Shown here one piece after another: positions 1-9,108 of a stretch of 64,000 nt of DNA. The stretch comes from Paeniglutamicibacter gangotriensis Lz1y. Lineage in GTDB: Bacteria; Actinomycetota; Actinomycetes; Actinomycetales; Micrococcaceae. The notes under the pieces were generated by a model, which did no database searches, had not been told where the DNA came from, and saw only the letters and a program-made list of their open reading frames with translations. The stretch lies in contig NZ_AOCK01000007.1 of the NCBI RefSeq assembly GCF_000348945.1, forward strand, positions 62,001 to 126,000. Direction: 5' to 3'. Position 1 is the first letter of the stretch; each line of letters opens with the position of its first letter. The translations under genes and the position numbers were made by a program.

Positions 1-302
1 AAGGCGACGGCACGGAAGATCAGGGCAACGAGCACCAAGGTCAGCGGAATGTAGAGGGCCGAGAAGAGCGAGGCGTACCAGTACGGGAACGCGGCAAATG
101 TTGCGGCCCCGGCGGTGATCAGCCAGACCTCGTTGCCGTCCCAGACCGGTCCGACGGTGTTCAGCAGCACGCGCCGCTGCTTCTCGTTCTTGGCGAAGAG
201 CTTCATGAGCATGCCGACGCCCAAGTCGAAGCCTTCAAGGAACAGATAGCCGGTCCAGAGGATGGCGATCAGGATGAACCACAGTGTGGGCAGGAAATCC
301 AT
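1..302 (-). CDS. cydB: Cytochrome bd ubiquinol oxidase subunit II, N-terminal part (runs off the window)
   Basis: Subunit II of the membrane-bound cytochrome bd quinol oxidase, a high-affinity terminal oxidase that passes electrons from quinol to oxygen. About 100 N-terminal codons are visible before the window edge. They begin MDFLPTLWFILIAILW and contain GFDLGVGML and GPVWDGNEVWLI, which are family hallmarks, within hydrophobic helices. The start is the ATG at 300-302, 30 bases downstream of the cydA stop, so the two genes form one minus-strand transcript. The remaining roughly two thirds of the gene, and any cydDC genes, lie outside the window. Identification is firm; completeness cannot be judged. 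Confidence 0.95.
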   Translation of the reverse strand, partial: MDFLPTLWFILIAILWTGYLFLEGFDLGVGMLMKLFAKNEKQRRVLLNTVGPVWDGNEVWLITAGAATFAAFPYWYASLFSALYIPLTLVLVALIFRAVA

Positions 303-332
303 GGATTTGGTCCTTTCTCGTGAATCGGCGGG

Positions 333-1913
333 TCAGTAGGCGAAGGACAACGCGTCGGTGTCCTGGTCGTTATCCCCGTCGCCGGGGCGCTCATGGAACT
401 CGGGCATGGCCGATCCGATGCCGCCGCGGATGTAGCGGGTGAGCAGGACGACCTCAACGACCAGCAGGAAGGCGTAGATCGAGGTCAATGCGATCAGCGA
501 GAAGAGCATCTCTCCGGCGCTCACCCCCGGGGAGACCGCCGCGGCGGTATACATGAACACCTGGTCGATGCCTTCGAAGCTCGGGTTGGGAGCCACCACA
601 AAAGGTTGGCGGCCCATTTCGGTGAAGATCCAGCCTGCGGAGTTTGCTCCGAAGGGTGCCAGCATCCCGAACAGGGCGAGGCGGGAAATCCATTTGTTCA
701 GTGGAACGGTTCCCTTGCGGGTGAGCCACAGCGCCACTGCTGCTGCAACTGCCGAGAGCCCTCCCAGGGTGATCATCAGACGGAATCCCCAGTAGGTGAC
801 TTCCATGACCGGCAGGTAGTTGATTTCGCTGCCGGCACGGTCTCCATACATCGGGTCATCGGGTAGGTGTGTACCGTATTTTTCTTGGTATTCGGGCAGC
901 AGGGTGTTCACGCCCTTGACTTCGGTGGTGAAGTTTTCGTGTGCCAAGAACGAGAGCAGCCCCGGTATTTCGAACACTCCCACCACGTCGTCACAGGTCG
1001 TTGCGCCCCCGCTGCGAAGGTCACCGATGGACAGCAAGGAGAAACCTGTGCCGTCGTGGCATGCAGCTTCGGCTGCTGCCATTTTCATCGGCTGCTGCTC
1101 AATCATCAGCTGGGCCTGTGCGTGCCCGGACAGGGCGACGCCGGCGAAGGAGATCATGGCCACGACGGCGCCGATGCGCAGGGACTTGATCCACACCTTG
1201 TAATCGACCTTGTCGCGGTTTTTGCCCAATGTGGCAGATTCCCCCACGATGACTCGGCCGGTGGCATCCACGGTGTCGATTCCTGCGTGGCGTCGCTTGT
1301 AGAGGTGGTACCAGGAGATTCCCAAGAGGAACCCTCCGGCAACGGCAAAGGCCCCGAAGATGGTGTGGGGGAAGGTGACCATCGCGGTGCTGTTGGTAAA
1401 TACGGCCCAGGCATCGGTCATCACGGCGCGGCCGTCGATCATTTCGGTGCCGACAGGGTGCTGCATCCACGAGTTGGCCACGAGGATGAAATAGGCGGAA
1501 AACACGGTTGCCAGGGATGCGCACCAAATAGTTGCAAGGTGTATCCGCTTGGGGAGCCGGTCCCAGCCGAAGATCCAGAGTCCGAGGAAGATCGATTCAA
1601 CAAAGAAGGCCAGCAGCGCCTCCATGGCCAACGGCGCACCGAAGACGTCGCCGACAAACCTGCTGTACTCGCTCCAAGCCATGCCGAACTGGAATTCCTG
1701 GACCAGCCCGGTGGCCACGCCCATGATGAAGTTGATGAGGAACAGCTTCCCCCAAAATTTGGTCATCCGCAGGTACTCGGCCTTGCCGGTGCGGTGCCAG
1801 GCCGTTTGCATGACGGCCACCGTCACCCCCAGGCCGATGGTCAAGGGCACCATCAGGAAGTGATAGACGGTGGTGATGCCAAATTGCCACCTGGCAATTT
1901 CAAGTACATCCAT
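333..1913 (-). CDS. cydA: Cytochrome bd ubiquinol oxidase subunit I
   Basis: Subunit I of cytochrome bd oxidase carries hemes b558, b595 and d and the quinol site. The 526-residue product matches the family length (E. coli 522). Visible marks are the N-terminal WQFGITTVYHFLMVPLTIG with heme ligand His18, many transmembrane helices, and the GRQPFVV segment near residues 434-440. I start it at the ATG 1911-1913, not at the upstream in-frame codon at 1940, because a GAAGGG Shine-Dalgarno lies six bases before it and the protein then begins MDVLEIARWQFG as in homologues. It is followed by cydB and is divergent from a BlaI-type repressor gene; two dyads in the shared upstream region probably affect its transcription (inference). 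Confidence 0.97.
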   Translation of the reverse strand: MDVLEIARWQFGITTVYHFLMVPLTIGLGVTVAVMQTAWHRTGKAEYLRMTKFWGKLFLINFIMGVATGLVQEFQFGMAWSEYSRFVGDVFGAPLAMEALLAFFVESIFLGLWIFGWDRLPKRIHLATIWCASLATVFSAYFILVANSWMQHPVGTEMIDGRAVMTDAWAVFTNSTAMVTFPHTIFGAFAVAGGFLLGISWYHLYKRRHAGIDTVDATGRVIVGESATLGKNRDKVDYKVWIKSLRIGAVVAMISFAGVALSGHAQAQLMIEQQPMKMAAAEAACHDGTGFSLLSIGDLRSGGATTCDDVVGVFEIPGLLSFLAHENFTTEVKGVNTLLPEYQEKYGTHLPDDPMYGDRAGSEINYLPVMEVTYWGFRLMITLGGLSAVAAAVALWLTRKGTVPLNKWISRLALFGMLAPFGANSAGWIFTEMGRQPFVVAPNPSFEGIDQVFMYTAAAVSPGVSAGEMLFSLIALTSIYAFLLVVEVVLLTRYIRGGIGSAMPEFHERPGDGDNDQDTDALSFAY

Positions 1914-1964
1914 GAGAAACCCTTCGAGGCAGGAGTCCACGAGCGTTGGTCGTCCGCCCGAAAC

Positions 1965-2006
1965 GAATTCTACGCTCCGTAGAATTCATTTCTACCCACT
2001 GTAGAA
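1965..2006. promoter_or_regulatory. Two tandem BlaI/MecI-type dyad operators
   Basis: Two copies of TTCTAC-N5-GTAGAA lie at 1968-1984 and 1990-2006, with centres 22 bp apart, about two helical turns. The first extends to a 9-bp arm, GAATTCTAC/GTAGAATTC, at 1965-1987. The site sits between divergent cydA and the BlaI-like gene. BlaI/MecI repressors are known to bind dyads with TAC and GTA half-sites, so binding by the adjacent regulator is a reasonable inference. A TAAACT -10-like hexamer at 2025-2030 would put the second dyad over the -35 region of the repressor gene. Confidence 0.7.
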
Positions 2007-2115
2007 CATTTCTGCGAAACACGGTAAACTGCTATTAGCGAGGGGCGTCTACGGCGTACCTCGTTGGCCCCTGCGTTAGCTGCACGGGCCTTGGAACACT
2101 TTGTAAGGAAATAGA

Positions 2116-2490
2116 TTGGCCACTCTTGGCGACCTTGAACGTGCAGTAATGGACTTCCTTTGGGATGCCGATTCCCCGCTCACGGCCAATGAACTCCGCG
2201 ACCTGCTTGCGGCACCGGGTGGAGTCGATGGCAGGGAGCTTGCCGTAACCACCGTGTTGACAGTTCTCGCTCGACTGGAGAAAAAGGGTCTGGTTGCCCG
2301 CGAACGCGATATCCGACCGCACCGCTACTCTTCGGTGACCAGCCGCGAGGAACACACAGTCTCCCTCATGAACGAAGCACTAGGCACCGTGATGGATCGC
2401 GAAGCCGTTCTGGCTCGCTTCATTGGCGGAATCTCCGCCGAAGAAGCACAGGCATTGCGCCAGCTCCTCGATACACCACGTAACGCCTAG
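2116..2490 (+). CDS. BlaI/MecI/CopY-family transcriptional repressor
   Basis: A 124-residue winged-helix repressor of the BlaI/MecI/CopY (Penicillinase_R) family. The N-terminal ATLGDLERAVMDFLW and the segment TVLTVLARLEKKGLVARERD are the typical helices and recognition region, and the C-terminal part is a dimerisation helix pair. It starts with TTG at 2116-2118, preceded by AAGGA at 2106-2110. The M56 protease gene follows after 24 bases, the classical repressor and anti-repressor protease arrangement. Tandem dyads upstream suggest autoregulation and possible control of divergent cydAB. No beta-lactamase or PBP2a gene is nearby, so resistance is not indicated by context. Confidence 0.9.
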   Translation: MATLGDLERAVMDFLWDADSPLTANELRDLLAAPGGVDGRELAVTTVLTVLARLEKKGLVARERDIRPHRYSSVTSREEHTVSLMNEALGTVMDREAVLARFIGGISAEEAQALRQLLDTPRNA

Positions 2491-2514
2491 CGACGATCGG
2501 CACGAGCAACCAAC

Positions 2515-3477
2515 GTGCTACTGACGTCCTATCTTCTGGCGGGGCTCGCCATACTGTTGGCTTGGCCGATACCCGTGGCGCTTTCGCGCGCCCGGTGGAC
2601 GGCCCGATCCCCCTTCGCAGCGATGGTCGTCTGGCAGTCCATCGCACTTGCTGGCGGGCTGTCGATGATCGGTGCGATGCTTTTCTGGGGTCTTGAGCCG
2701 CTGGGCGGCACGTTGCTTGATGCACTTGATGGCGGCATCCGTCTCATCTCGGGAAACCCCGCCGCGAATTCCCCCGGCATCGTCCATATCTTCGCCTTGA
2801 GTACAGCGACCCTCCTCGGATTCCACTTGATACTGACGTTGATCAGGGCAGCCTGGCGAATCACCCGCCAGAGATCCCGACATCGGAACATCCTCAGGCT
2901 GCTCACCGAAGAATCCACCTCGAATCCCGGCACGCTCGTACTTGACCACGAGACCCCCATCGCATACTGCCTTCCCAGTTTCAGCGGCTCAATCACGGTG
3001 CTCTCCCGTGGGCTGGTTCAACGCCTGAGCCCGGAAGAACTACGGGCAGTGCTCGCACACGAAAAAGCTCATCTGGAGCAACGCCACGACCTACTGCTGC
3101 TGGCCTTCACGTCTTGGAACGATGCACTTCCCTGGCTGCCGACCTCAAAGCATTCGATGGCAGCAGTCCAGGAACTTGTCGAAATGCTTGCCGACGATGC
3201 AGCCCTGCGCGAAGTCACTCCCCAGGTCCTGTTGCGAGCACTGCTCACGGTGGCCACCGGGGCCTTGGGGGAATCGGACATGAGCAATCCCGCAGCTCTC
3301 CCCTCCACTGCCACGGGAGGTGCCCCGACCGAGGAACTGTCTTCGTACCGCCTGCGCCGACTGCTCACCCCCCAGCCACCGCTGTCGACGGCGTTGCGGG
3401 CCATGATCATTTCGGCCGCCGTGCTACTTTTGGCGTTGCCGACCACGATGTTGATCGCCCCGGGGCTCTTTGCCTGA
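2515..3477 (+). CDS. M56-family (BlaR1-like) membrane metallopeptidase without a sensor domain
   Basis: A 320-residue integral membrane protease of the M56 family. It has hydrophobic segments near residues 1-20, 35-60, 90-112 and 300-318, and the zinc motif HEKAH at 182-186. It lacks the large extracellular penicillin-binding domain of BlaR1/MecR1, so if it inactivates the upstream repressor its trigger must be sensed differently. Translation starts at GTG 2515-2517. It is the second gene of a two-gene operon and ends before a hairpin shared with convergent parE. The family call is firm; the sensed signal is unknown. Confidence 0.88.
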   Translation: MLLTSYLLAGLAILLAWPIPVALSRARWTARSPFAAMVVWQSIALAGGLSMIGAMLFWGLEPLGGTLLDALDGGIRLISGNPAANSPGIVHIFALSTATLLGFHLILTLIRAAWRITRQRSRHRNILRLLTEESTSNPGTLVLDHETPIAYCLPSFSGSITVLSRGLVQRLSPEELRAVLAHEKAHLEQRHDLLLLAFTSWNDALPWLPTSKHSMAAVQELVEMLADDAALREVTPQVLLRALLTVATGALGESDMSNPAALPSTATGGAPTEELSSYRLRRLLTPQPPLSTALRAMIISAAVLLLALPTTMLIAPGLFA

Positions 3478-3518
3478 GACTAGGTACACCTCAGAGACCC
3501 TTCACCAAGCGCAAAGAA

Positions 3519-3548
3519 CGGCGGACACCCCTGAGGGAGTGCCCGCCG
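3519..3548. terminator. Bidirectional hairpin between the M56 protease gene and parE
   Basis: CGGCGGACAC pairs with GTGCCCGCCG around a short CCCTGAGGGA loop region, with one mismatch. It lies between the stop codons of two convergent genes, so it can serve both. Confidence 0.75.
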
Positions 3549-3573
3549 ACCTTTGGTTGTTGCCTTTGTTGCG

Positions 3574-5679
3574 TTAGACGTCGATCCTGTCGCGTTCCAG
3601 GTACTCGGCGCCCGAAATAATGAATTCCTTGCGGGGAGCCACATCGGATCCCATCAATAGGTCAAAGACGCGTTCGGCCGATTCGGCATGCTCTAGTCCT
3701 ACCCGTCGCAAAGTACGGTGGCGCGGGTCCATCGTGGTTTCCGCCAGCTGGTCAGCATCCATCTCTCCCAGCCCCTTGTAACGCTGGATCGGCTCCTTGT
3801 AGCGCTTCCCAGCCTTTTCCAGCCCAGCCAGCACCTCATGCAGTTCGGTCTCCGAGTAGGTGTAGACCATCTCATTGTCCTTGGAACCGTGATTGATCAC
3901 TTCCACGCGGTGCAGTGGCGGCACCGCGGCATAGACCCGTCCCGCTTCAACCATGGGACGCATATAGCGGAAGAACAATGTCAGCAGCAGCGTGCGGATA
4001 TGGGCGCCGTCAACATCGGCATCGGTCATCAAGACGATCTTGCCGTACCGCGCCGCATCAATATCGAAGCTTCGGCCCGAGCCTGCGCCCACGACCTGGA
4101 TCAGTGCCGCACATTCGGCGTTCGAGAGCATATCTGCCACCGAGGCCTTCTGCACGTTCAGGATCTTGCCACGGATCGGCAGCAGTGCTTGGAAATCCGA
4201 GGAACGCGCCAACCGGGCCGTGCCCAAGGCGCTGTCACCCTCGACAATGAACAGCTCGGTCTTTTCAGTCTCTGTACTGCGGCAATCGGCCAACTTGGTG
4301 GGAAGCGATGAGGTTTCAAGCGCGTTCTTCCGGCGTTGAGTCTCCTTGTGGACTCGCGCGGAAATACGGGATTTCATCTCGCTGACGACCTTCTCAAGCA
4401 GCATCGCCGCTTGAGTCTTCTCCCCCTTGGCCGAGGAATTCAGCTTCGCGGTCAAATCCTTTTCCACGACCTTTGCAACGATCTGGCGCACCGCGGAGGT
4501 ACCAAGGATCTCCTTGGTCTGCCCCTCGAACTGCGGTTCAGCCAACCTGACCGTGAGCACTGCGGTCAACCCGGCGCTCACATCGTCGCGTTCGATCTTG
4601 TCGTTTCCGGCCTTGAGCTTGCGGGCATTGGCCTCAATAACCTTGCGGAAGGTCTTGAGCAGCGCCTGTTCGAATCCGGTTTGGTGCGTACCGCCTTTGG
4701 GCGTGGCAATGATGTTCACGAACGAACGCAAGGAAGTCTCGTAGCCAATGCCCCAGCGCAGAGCGATGTCGACCTCACAGGTCCGCTCAACTTCGGTGAT
4801 GCGGCTATGCCCCGACTCGTCCAGTACCGGGACCGACTCCTTGAAGGTGCCCGAACCGTGAAATCGCCAGATGTCGGTCACCGCGGGATCGTTGGACAGG
4901 TACTCGACGAACTCGGAAATTCCTCCGTCGTGGTGGAAGACTTCTTCGTAGGGACCGTCCGCGCCCAGGGTGTCAGGCAGACCACGTTCGTCGCGCAGGG
5001 TGATTTTCAACCCCGGGACTAGGAACGAGGTTTGGCGGGCACGAGCTTGCAACTCGGTGTAGGAGAATTTTGCGTCAGGGGTGAAGATCTGGCGATCGGC
5101 CCAGTAACGAACGCGTGTGCCGGTGACGCCGCGCTTAGCCTTGCCAACGACATCCAGCACCGACGCCGTGGAGAAAGGTTCGAACGGGACGTCCGGCTTG
5201 GGTTTTCCCGAGTCGGTGAAACGGCCCGGCTCACCACGGCGGAATTGCATCCCGTAGGTCTTCCCCCCGCGGTCAACCGCGACGTCGAGCCTCGAGGACA
5301 AGGCGTTAACCACCGAGGCGCCCACCCCGTGCAGGCCACCGGATGCGGTGTATGAACCTCCACCGAATTTGCCGCCGGCGTGCAATTTGGTGAAGACCAC
5401 CTCAACGCCGGAGAGCCCGGTCTTGGGTTCAATATCCACGGGGATGCCACGGCCGTCATCATTGATCTCGACCGACCCATCGGGGTGAAGAACAACCCTG
5501 ATGGACTGACCATAGCCAGCCAGGGCCTCGTCAACGGAGTTGTCGATGATCTCCCACAGGCAGTGCATGAGTCCACGCGAGTCGGTGGAACCGATGTACA
5601 TGCCCGGGCGTTTGCGTACCGCCTCGAGACCTTCCAAGACGGATAGGTGTCGGGCGTTATAGTCAGCGTTTTTGGCCAA
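3574..5679 (-). CDS. parE: DNA topoisomerase IV (type IIA) subunit B
   Basis: ATPase subunit of a second type IIA topoisomerase, which decatenates or relaxes DNA with a ParC partner not in this window. The 701-residue protein has the GHKL ATPase motifs EIIDNSVDEA (43-52), DDGRGIP (74-80) and GGLHGVGASVVNALS (114-128), a transducer domain, and a TOPRIM domain with EGDSALG at 480-486 and the DADVDGAH metal site. EGDSALG instead of the EGDSAGG of GyrB is typical of actinobacterial ParE. It starts with TTG at 5679, with GAGGAG upstream. Placement beside the primary sigma factor gene is a conserved actinobacterial neighbourhood. Confidence 0.92.
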   Translation of the reverse strand: MAKNADYNARHLSVLEGLEAVRKRPGMYIGSTDSRGLMHCLWEIIDNSVDEALAGYGQSIRVVLHPDGSVEINDDGRGIPVDIEPKTGLSGVEVVFTKLHAGGKFGGGSYTASGGLHGVGASVVNALSSRLDVAVDRGGKTYGMQFRRGEPGRFTDSGKPKPDVPFEPFSTASVLDVVGKAKRGVTGTRVRYWADRQIFTPDAKFSYTELQARARQTSFLVPGLKITLRDERGLPDTLGADGPYEEVFHHDGGISEFVEYLSNDPAVTDIWRFHGSGTFKESVPVLDESGHSRITEVERTCEVDIALRWGIGYETSLRSFVNIIATPKGGTHQTGFEQALLKTFRKVIEANARKLKAGNDKIERDDVSAGLTAVLTVRLAEPQFEGQTKEILGTSAVRQIVAKVVEKDLTAKLNSSAKGEKTQAAMLLEKVVSEMKSRISARVHKETQRRKNALETSSLPTKLADCRSTETEKTELFIVEGDSALGTARLARSSDFQALLPIRGKILNVQKASVADMLSNAECAALIQVVGAGSGRSFDIDAARYGKIVLMTDADVDGAHIRTLLLTLFFRYMRPMVEAGRVYAAVPPLHRVEVINHGSKDNEMVYTYSETELHEVLAGLEKAGKRYKEPIQRYKGLGEMDADQLAETTMDPRHRTLRRVGLEHAESAERVFDLLMGSDVAPRKEFIISGAEYLERDRIDV

Positions 5680-5877
5680 GGTTGTTAAAACTCCTCAAAT
5701 CGTCGGAACGACGCTATCCACAATAGTCTCTGGCCCCGTCATTTCGCTGAATCTGCATCCATTGAGCGGCAGCTCACCCGTCGTGGGGCTACGCGGTGAG
5801 CGAAAGGGAAGAATATCGAGACGGAAATCCTGCGATTGCTGGTTGTATTGAGTACACATCGAATGAAGGAGGTCATC

Positions 5878-6102
5878 ATGACAACGACGACGGTAACCCG
5901 AGAGCTCAACGCACTCGATCGTTGCGACCGCTGCGGTGCGCAGGCTTTCGTGCGCGCGGTTCTGGAGACTTCTGGTGGTGAACTTTTCTTCTGCGGACAC
6001 CACGGACGTGCTGTGGAAGCCAAGCTCCGCCCCATGACCATTGAGTGGCAAGACGAAACGGCGCGTCTCTACGAGAAGCCCGTTTACGACGACCAAGACT
6101 AA
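5878..6102 (+). CDS. Small zinc-ribbon protein of the DUF7455 type
   Basis: A 74-residue cytosolic protein with two cysteine/histidine pairs, CDRCG near residue 17 and FFCGHH near residue 41, which look like a small zinc-binding fold. The ATG at 5878-5880 has an excellent Shine-Dalgarno, AAGGAGG, ending six bases upstream. It lies alone on the plus strand between parE and sigA, a conserved position in Actinomycetota. Its function is unknown; the family assignment is from memory of the motif spacing and synteny. Confidence 0.85.
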   Translation: MTTTTVTRELNALDRCDRCGAQAFVRAVLETSGGELFFCGHHGRAVEAKLRPMTIEWQDETARLYEKPVYDDQD

Positions 6103-6127
6103 AAAGTCTGCGACGTTCAGTCCGTAT

Positions 6128-6160
6128 AGCGGGGCTCCGGCATCATGCCGGGGCCCCGCT
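6128..6160 (+). terminator. Hairpin after the DUF7455 gene
   Basis: AGCGGGGC pairs with the distal GCCCCGCT, with an internal CCGGCAT/ATGCCGG stem. It begins 25 bases after the stop codon. Confidence 0.7.
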
Positions 6161-6218
6161 GTCGTTAACCTAGGTTGACGACAGCGCACCGCCGAAGGGC
6201 GAAGGCCAGAAACAAAAG

Positions 6219-6262
6219 CTGCCGGTGCGGTGTCCCCCGTGAAGGAGACACCACACCGGCAG
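6219..6262 (-). terminator. Hairpin downstream of sigA
   Basis: CTGCCGGTG and GGTGTC pair with GACACC and CACCGGCAG with one mismatch. It lies 30 bases past the sigA stop and faces the convergent DUF7455 hairpin. Confidence 0.75.
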
Positions 6263-6292
6263 CCAGGCTCGGGTCAAGCGACCCGATACTTC

Positions 6293-7528
6293 TTAATCAA
6301 GGTAGTCGCGCAGCACCTGTGAACGCGAGGGATGACGCAGCTTCGACATGGTCTTCGATTCGATCTGACGGATCCGCTCGCGGGTCACACCGTAGACCTT
6401 ACCGATTTCATCCAGCGTCTTCGGCTGACCATCGGTCAGGCCGAAGCGCATGGCCACAACGCCGGCTTCGCGCTCCGAGAGCGTATCGAGGACCGAGTGC
6501 AGTTGTTCCTGCAGCAAGGTGAAGGACACGGCATCGGCCGGGACAACGGCTTCGGAGTCCTCAATGAGGTCACCGAACTCAGAGTCGCCGTCTTCACCCA
6601 ACGGTGTGTGCAACGAAATCGGTTCGCGACCATACTTCTGGACTTCAACGACCTTTTCGGGGGTCATATCTAGTTCCTTGGCCAGCTCTTCGGGAGTGGG
6701 TTCGCGACCCAGATCCTGAAGCATCTGACGCTGCACGCGGGCGAGCTTGTTGATGACCTCGACCATGTGCACCGGGATACGGATGGTGCGGGCCTGATCA
6801 GCCATGGCGCGAGTAATCGCCTGGCGGATCCACCAAGTTGCGTAGGTGGAGAATTTGAAGCCCTTGGTGTAGTCGAACTTCTCGACGGCACGGATCAGGC
6901 CGAGGTTGCCTTCCTGAATCAGGTCAAGGAAGAGCATGCCGCGTCCGGTGTAGCGCTTGGCCAACGACACGACGAGTCGGAGGTTAGCCTCGAGCAGGTG
7001 GTTCTTGGCGATCTTGCCGTCATGGACGATCTGCTCGTAGTCCCAGCGCAGACGCTTGTCCATCTTCTTGCTGCCGGTATCGGCCGTAAGCTTCTCATTG
7101 GCGAAAAGCCCGGCTTCAATGCGCAGTGCCAAGTCGACTTCTTGCTCGGCATTCAGCAAGGCAACCTTGCCGATCTGCTTCAGGTAGTCCTTAACCGGGT
7201 CCGCGGTGGCGCCAGCAACCATGACCTGCTGCTGCGGGGCATCGTCTTCGTCGGCGGCAAGGATGAAGCCCTTGGAGTTTGGATCGATGGCCGGGGTCTT
7301 CTGCTTTTCCTCGGCGTCTTCGTCCGTCTCGACGTCCTCGCTCTCGACGTCATCCTCGGCCTTGGCCTTGGCACGGGACTTTGCAGGAGCCCGCTTGGCA
7401 GCAGGCTTCTTCGCGGTGGCAGCCTTTTCGACAGCTGGCTTTGCAGCGGCCTTAGCCGTAGTTGCAGCAGCCTGCGGTTCGGCGGCAGTGTCTGCTGCCT
7501 TGCCATTGGTGGTCGTCTCAGAAGACAC
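6293..7528 (-). CDS. sigA: Primary RNA polymerase sigma factor (RpoD/SigA/HrdB type)
   Basis: The housekeeping sigma-70 factor that directs RNA polymerase to most promoters. The 411-residue protein has an Ala/Lys-rich N-terminus (about 1-75), region 1.2 ([12 protein letters not shown]), region 2 with the [16 protein letters not shown] stretch, region 3 ([14 protein letters not shown]) and region 4 ending in [20 protein letters not shown], the -35 recognition helix. Translation starts at GTG 7526-7528, with AAAGG six bases upstream. The N-terminal extension is common in high-GC Gram-positives. There is no anti-sigma gene beside it, as expected for the essential sigma. Confidence 0.96.
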   Translation of the reverse strand: MSSETTTNGKAADTAAEPQAAATTAKAAAKPAVEKAATAKKPAAKRAPAKSRAKAKAEDDVESEDVETDEDAEEKQKTPAIDPNSKGFILAADEDDAPQQQVMVAGATADPVKDYLKQIGKVALLNAEQEVDLALRIEAGLFANEKLTADTGSKKMDKRLRWDYEQIVHDGKIAKNHLLEANLRLVVSLAKRYTGRGMLFLDLIQEGNLGLIRAVEKFDYTKGFKFSTYATWWIRQAITRAMADQARTIRIPVHMVEVINKLARVQRQMLQDLGREPTPEELAKELDMTPEKVVEVQKYGREPISLHTPLGEDGDSEFGDLIEDSEAVVPADAVSFTLLQEQLHSVLDTLSEREAGVVAMRFGLTDGQPKTLDEIGKVYGVTRERIRQIESKTMSKLRHPSRSQVLRDYLD

Positions 7529-7801
7529 GAAATACCTTTCTCACGGTTCGTCCGCGATGCCACCTACCGGTAACACCACTATGACCCTGTCAAGTCCGCG
7601 TCCCGCCTGCTAGAGGCGAGTCGGGAATCCGGGTCCAGTAAATTGAACGCCTTTATCCCGCCATTTGTTCCCACCGAGTGTCTCGGCAGTGCTGGCTTGG
7701 TAGCCATGGATCACGAACCCAACCGGGTCTGTTGCTTAATAGTCTCTCACGTTTCGACCGCATGGAGATTCATCGAGTCGCTACGACACACGCCTACATG
7801 C

Positions 7802-8959
7802 TCAGGCGCTGAGCCGCCCCTCCAAGCGAAGACGCCAGGCACGTTGCGGATCTGCCACCCACGAGGGCATTTCACCTGTTTCCAACAGCTTCACCATGAG
7901 CTGGGCGAGGCGGTACTCCGGATCTTTCTCCAACACGGAGGTAAAGAGCCGCAACGCCGAGCTTCCCTTGCCCTTGGCCCAGTTGATCCATCCCAAGAGA
8001 CACAACAGCGCGGACTCTTCTTGACCTTCCGCGACCCCGAGCAGGTCCCGACAGAGATACCACAAGTGGTCAAGACGGTCCCAGTCCGGGGTGCAGTTCG
8101 ATGTCCCCAGCAAGAATCCCGAGAAATCGCTGGCTGCGGTCCCGAAATCCGAGGGCCGGTTCACTTCTTGGAGCGCGCCGGCTGCCCGGACCGCACCGCG
8201 GCCAGCCAGATAGGGAAGGATGTCGCGCAGCATCCGATCTTGCAATGAGACCAACAACGAGGCGCAGAAGACTTCTTCGGAGCGCATCTTGTGTTCAGCA
8301 ACCGCCGGATCCGCTGCTAAGAGCTCAGCCCAGTCCCTCATCAAGGATTCTCGCGGCAACCGCCCTGCATATTCTTTGCACAGGATCTCGGTGTTTTCCC
8401 TGATGGCGGCTTTGTTGGACCATGCACAAACGCCGCTGCCGTCCCAAATCTCCGCTTCGGGTGCCGATCCGGCGATTACCATCCGCAGATGGGTCTCGGT
8501 CAGCGCTAGGTCCGGCAGGTCAAACCCTTCGGCCGGGCAGCAATCATCGCTCGCGCAGAAGTAGCTGTGCCACCTCTTATCCCCCACGTACCAGGCATCG
8601 CGGACGTGAACGCCCGAACGTACTAAGGCAGGGGCTAGCCGGTCGACCAACTCGTGCTTCGGCAGGGAACCGTGGCCCTGTGTAGGGGTGGTGCCGGTGT
8701 AGATCGCCGCGAAAACCGCGGTGGGTGCGGGGACCTTGTGAACCAGGTGCACCAGTTGCGCAACCCATCGCGTCGCCTGATCGGTTCCGTTCTCTGGCCG
8801 TGGCAGATCCACGCGCAGGGTCGCCGCCAGACCCTGGCCTTGCATGATCAGCAGGACCACGGCGTTGCGCGGGTAGAACCCCAGTGCGTGGGGAATATAG
8901 GCCAGTACCTCTTCGGGGCTGACCAGGGAAAAACCGGAAGCTGAAGGTGTTGTAGTCAT
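7802..8959 (-). CDS. DUF4192 domain protein
   Basis: A 385-residue soluble protein of unknown function, found almost only in Actinomycetota. The N-terminal segment EEVLAYIPHALGFYPRN and the following VVLLIMQGQGLAATLRVDLP are the characteristic DUF4192 opening, and the C-terminal half is helix-rich and may form TPR-like repeats. An upstream in-frame extension is open but looks non-coding, so the ATG at 8957-8959 is used; it has only a weak GGGG signal. It lies downstream of the MFS and PAC2 genes on the same strand but 149 bases away, so co-transcription is uncertain. Confidence 0.88.
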   Translation of the reverse strand: MTTTPSASGFSLVSPEEVLAYIPHALGFYPRNAVVLLIMQGQGLAATLRVDLPRPENGTDQATRWVAQLVHLVHKVPAPTAVFAAIYTGTTPTQGHGSLPKHELVDRLAPALVRSGVHVRDAWYVGDKRWHSYFCASDDCCPAEGFDLPDLALTETHLRMVIAGSAPEAEIWDGSGVCAWSNKAAIRENTEILCKEYAGRLPRESLMRDWAELLAADPAVAEHKMRSEEVFCASLLVSLQDRMLRDILPYLAGRGAVRAAGALQEVNRPSDFGTAASDFSGFLLGTSNCTPDWDRLDHLWYLCRDLLGVAEGQEESALLCLLGWINWAKGKGSSALRLFTSVLEKDPEYRLAQLMVKLLETGEMPSWVADPQRAWRLRLEGRLSA

Positions 8960-9108
8960 GCACCCCACTTTGCTCCGCGCCACGGTGCCGGCGGCAGTTG
9001 CCGCATGAGATCTGTGGATGCGGGTCCCCAGAGGGTTCGAGATGCTTCGAGCTGTGCGGAACAGTGCGCCGCAAACGGAGTCATCTCCTCCGCGCCAAGC
9101 AGGGCAAT

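Noticed and set aside
3574-5679. TOPRIM motif EGDSALG instead of EGDSAGG in the topoisomerase B subunit
   Set aside because: This form is usual in actinobacterial ParE proteins, so it is not a defect or novelty.
7529-7801. TTGACA hexamer (7594-7589) upstream of sigA as a promoter
   Set aside because: No acceptable -10 hexamer lies 15 to 19 bases downstream, so I did not call the promoter.
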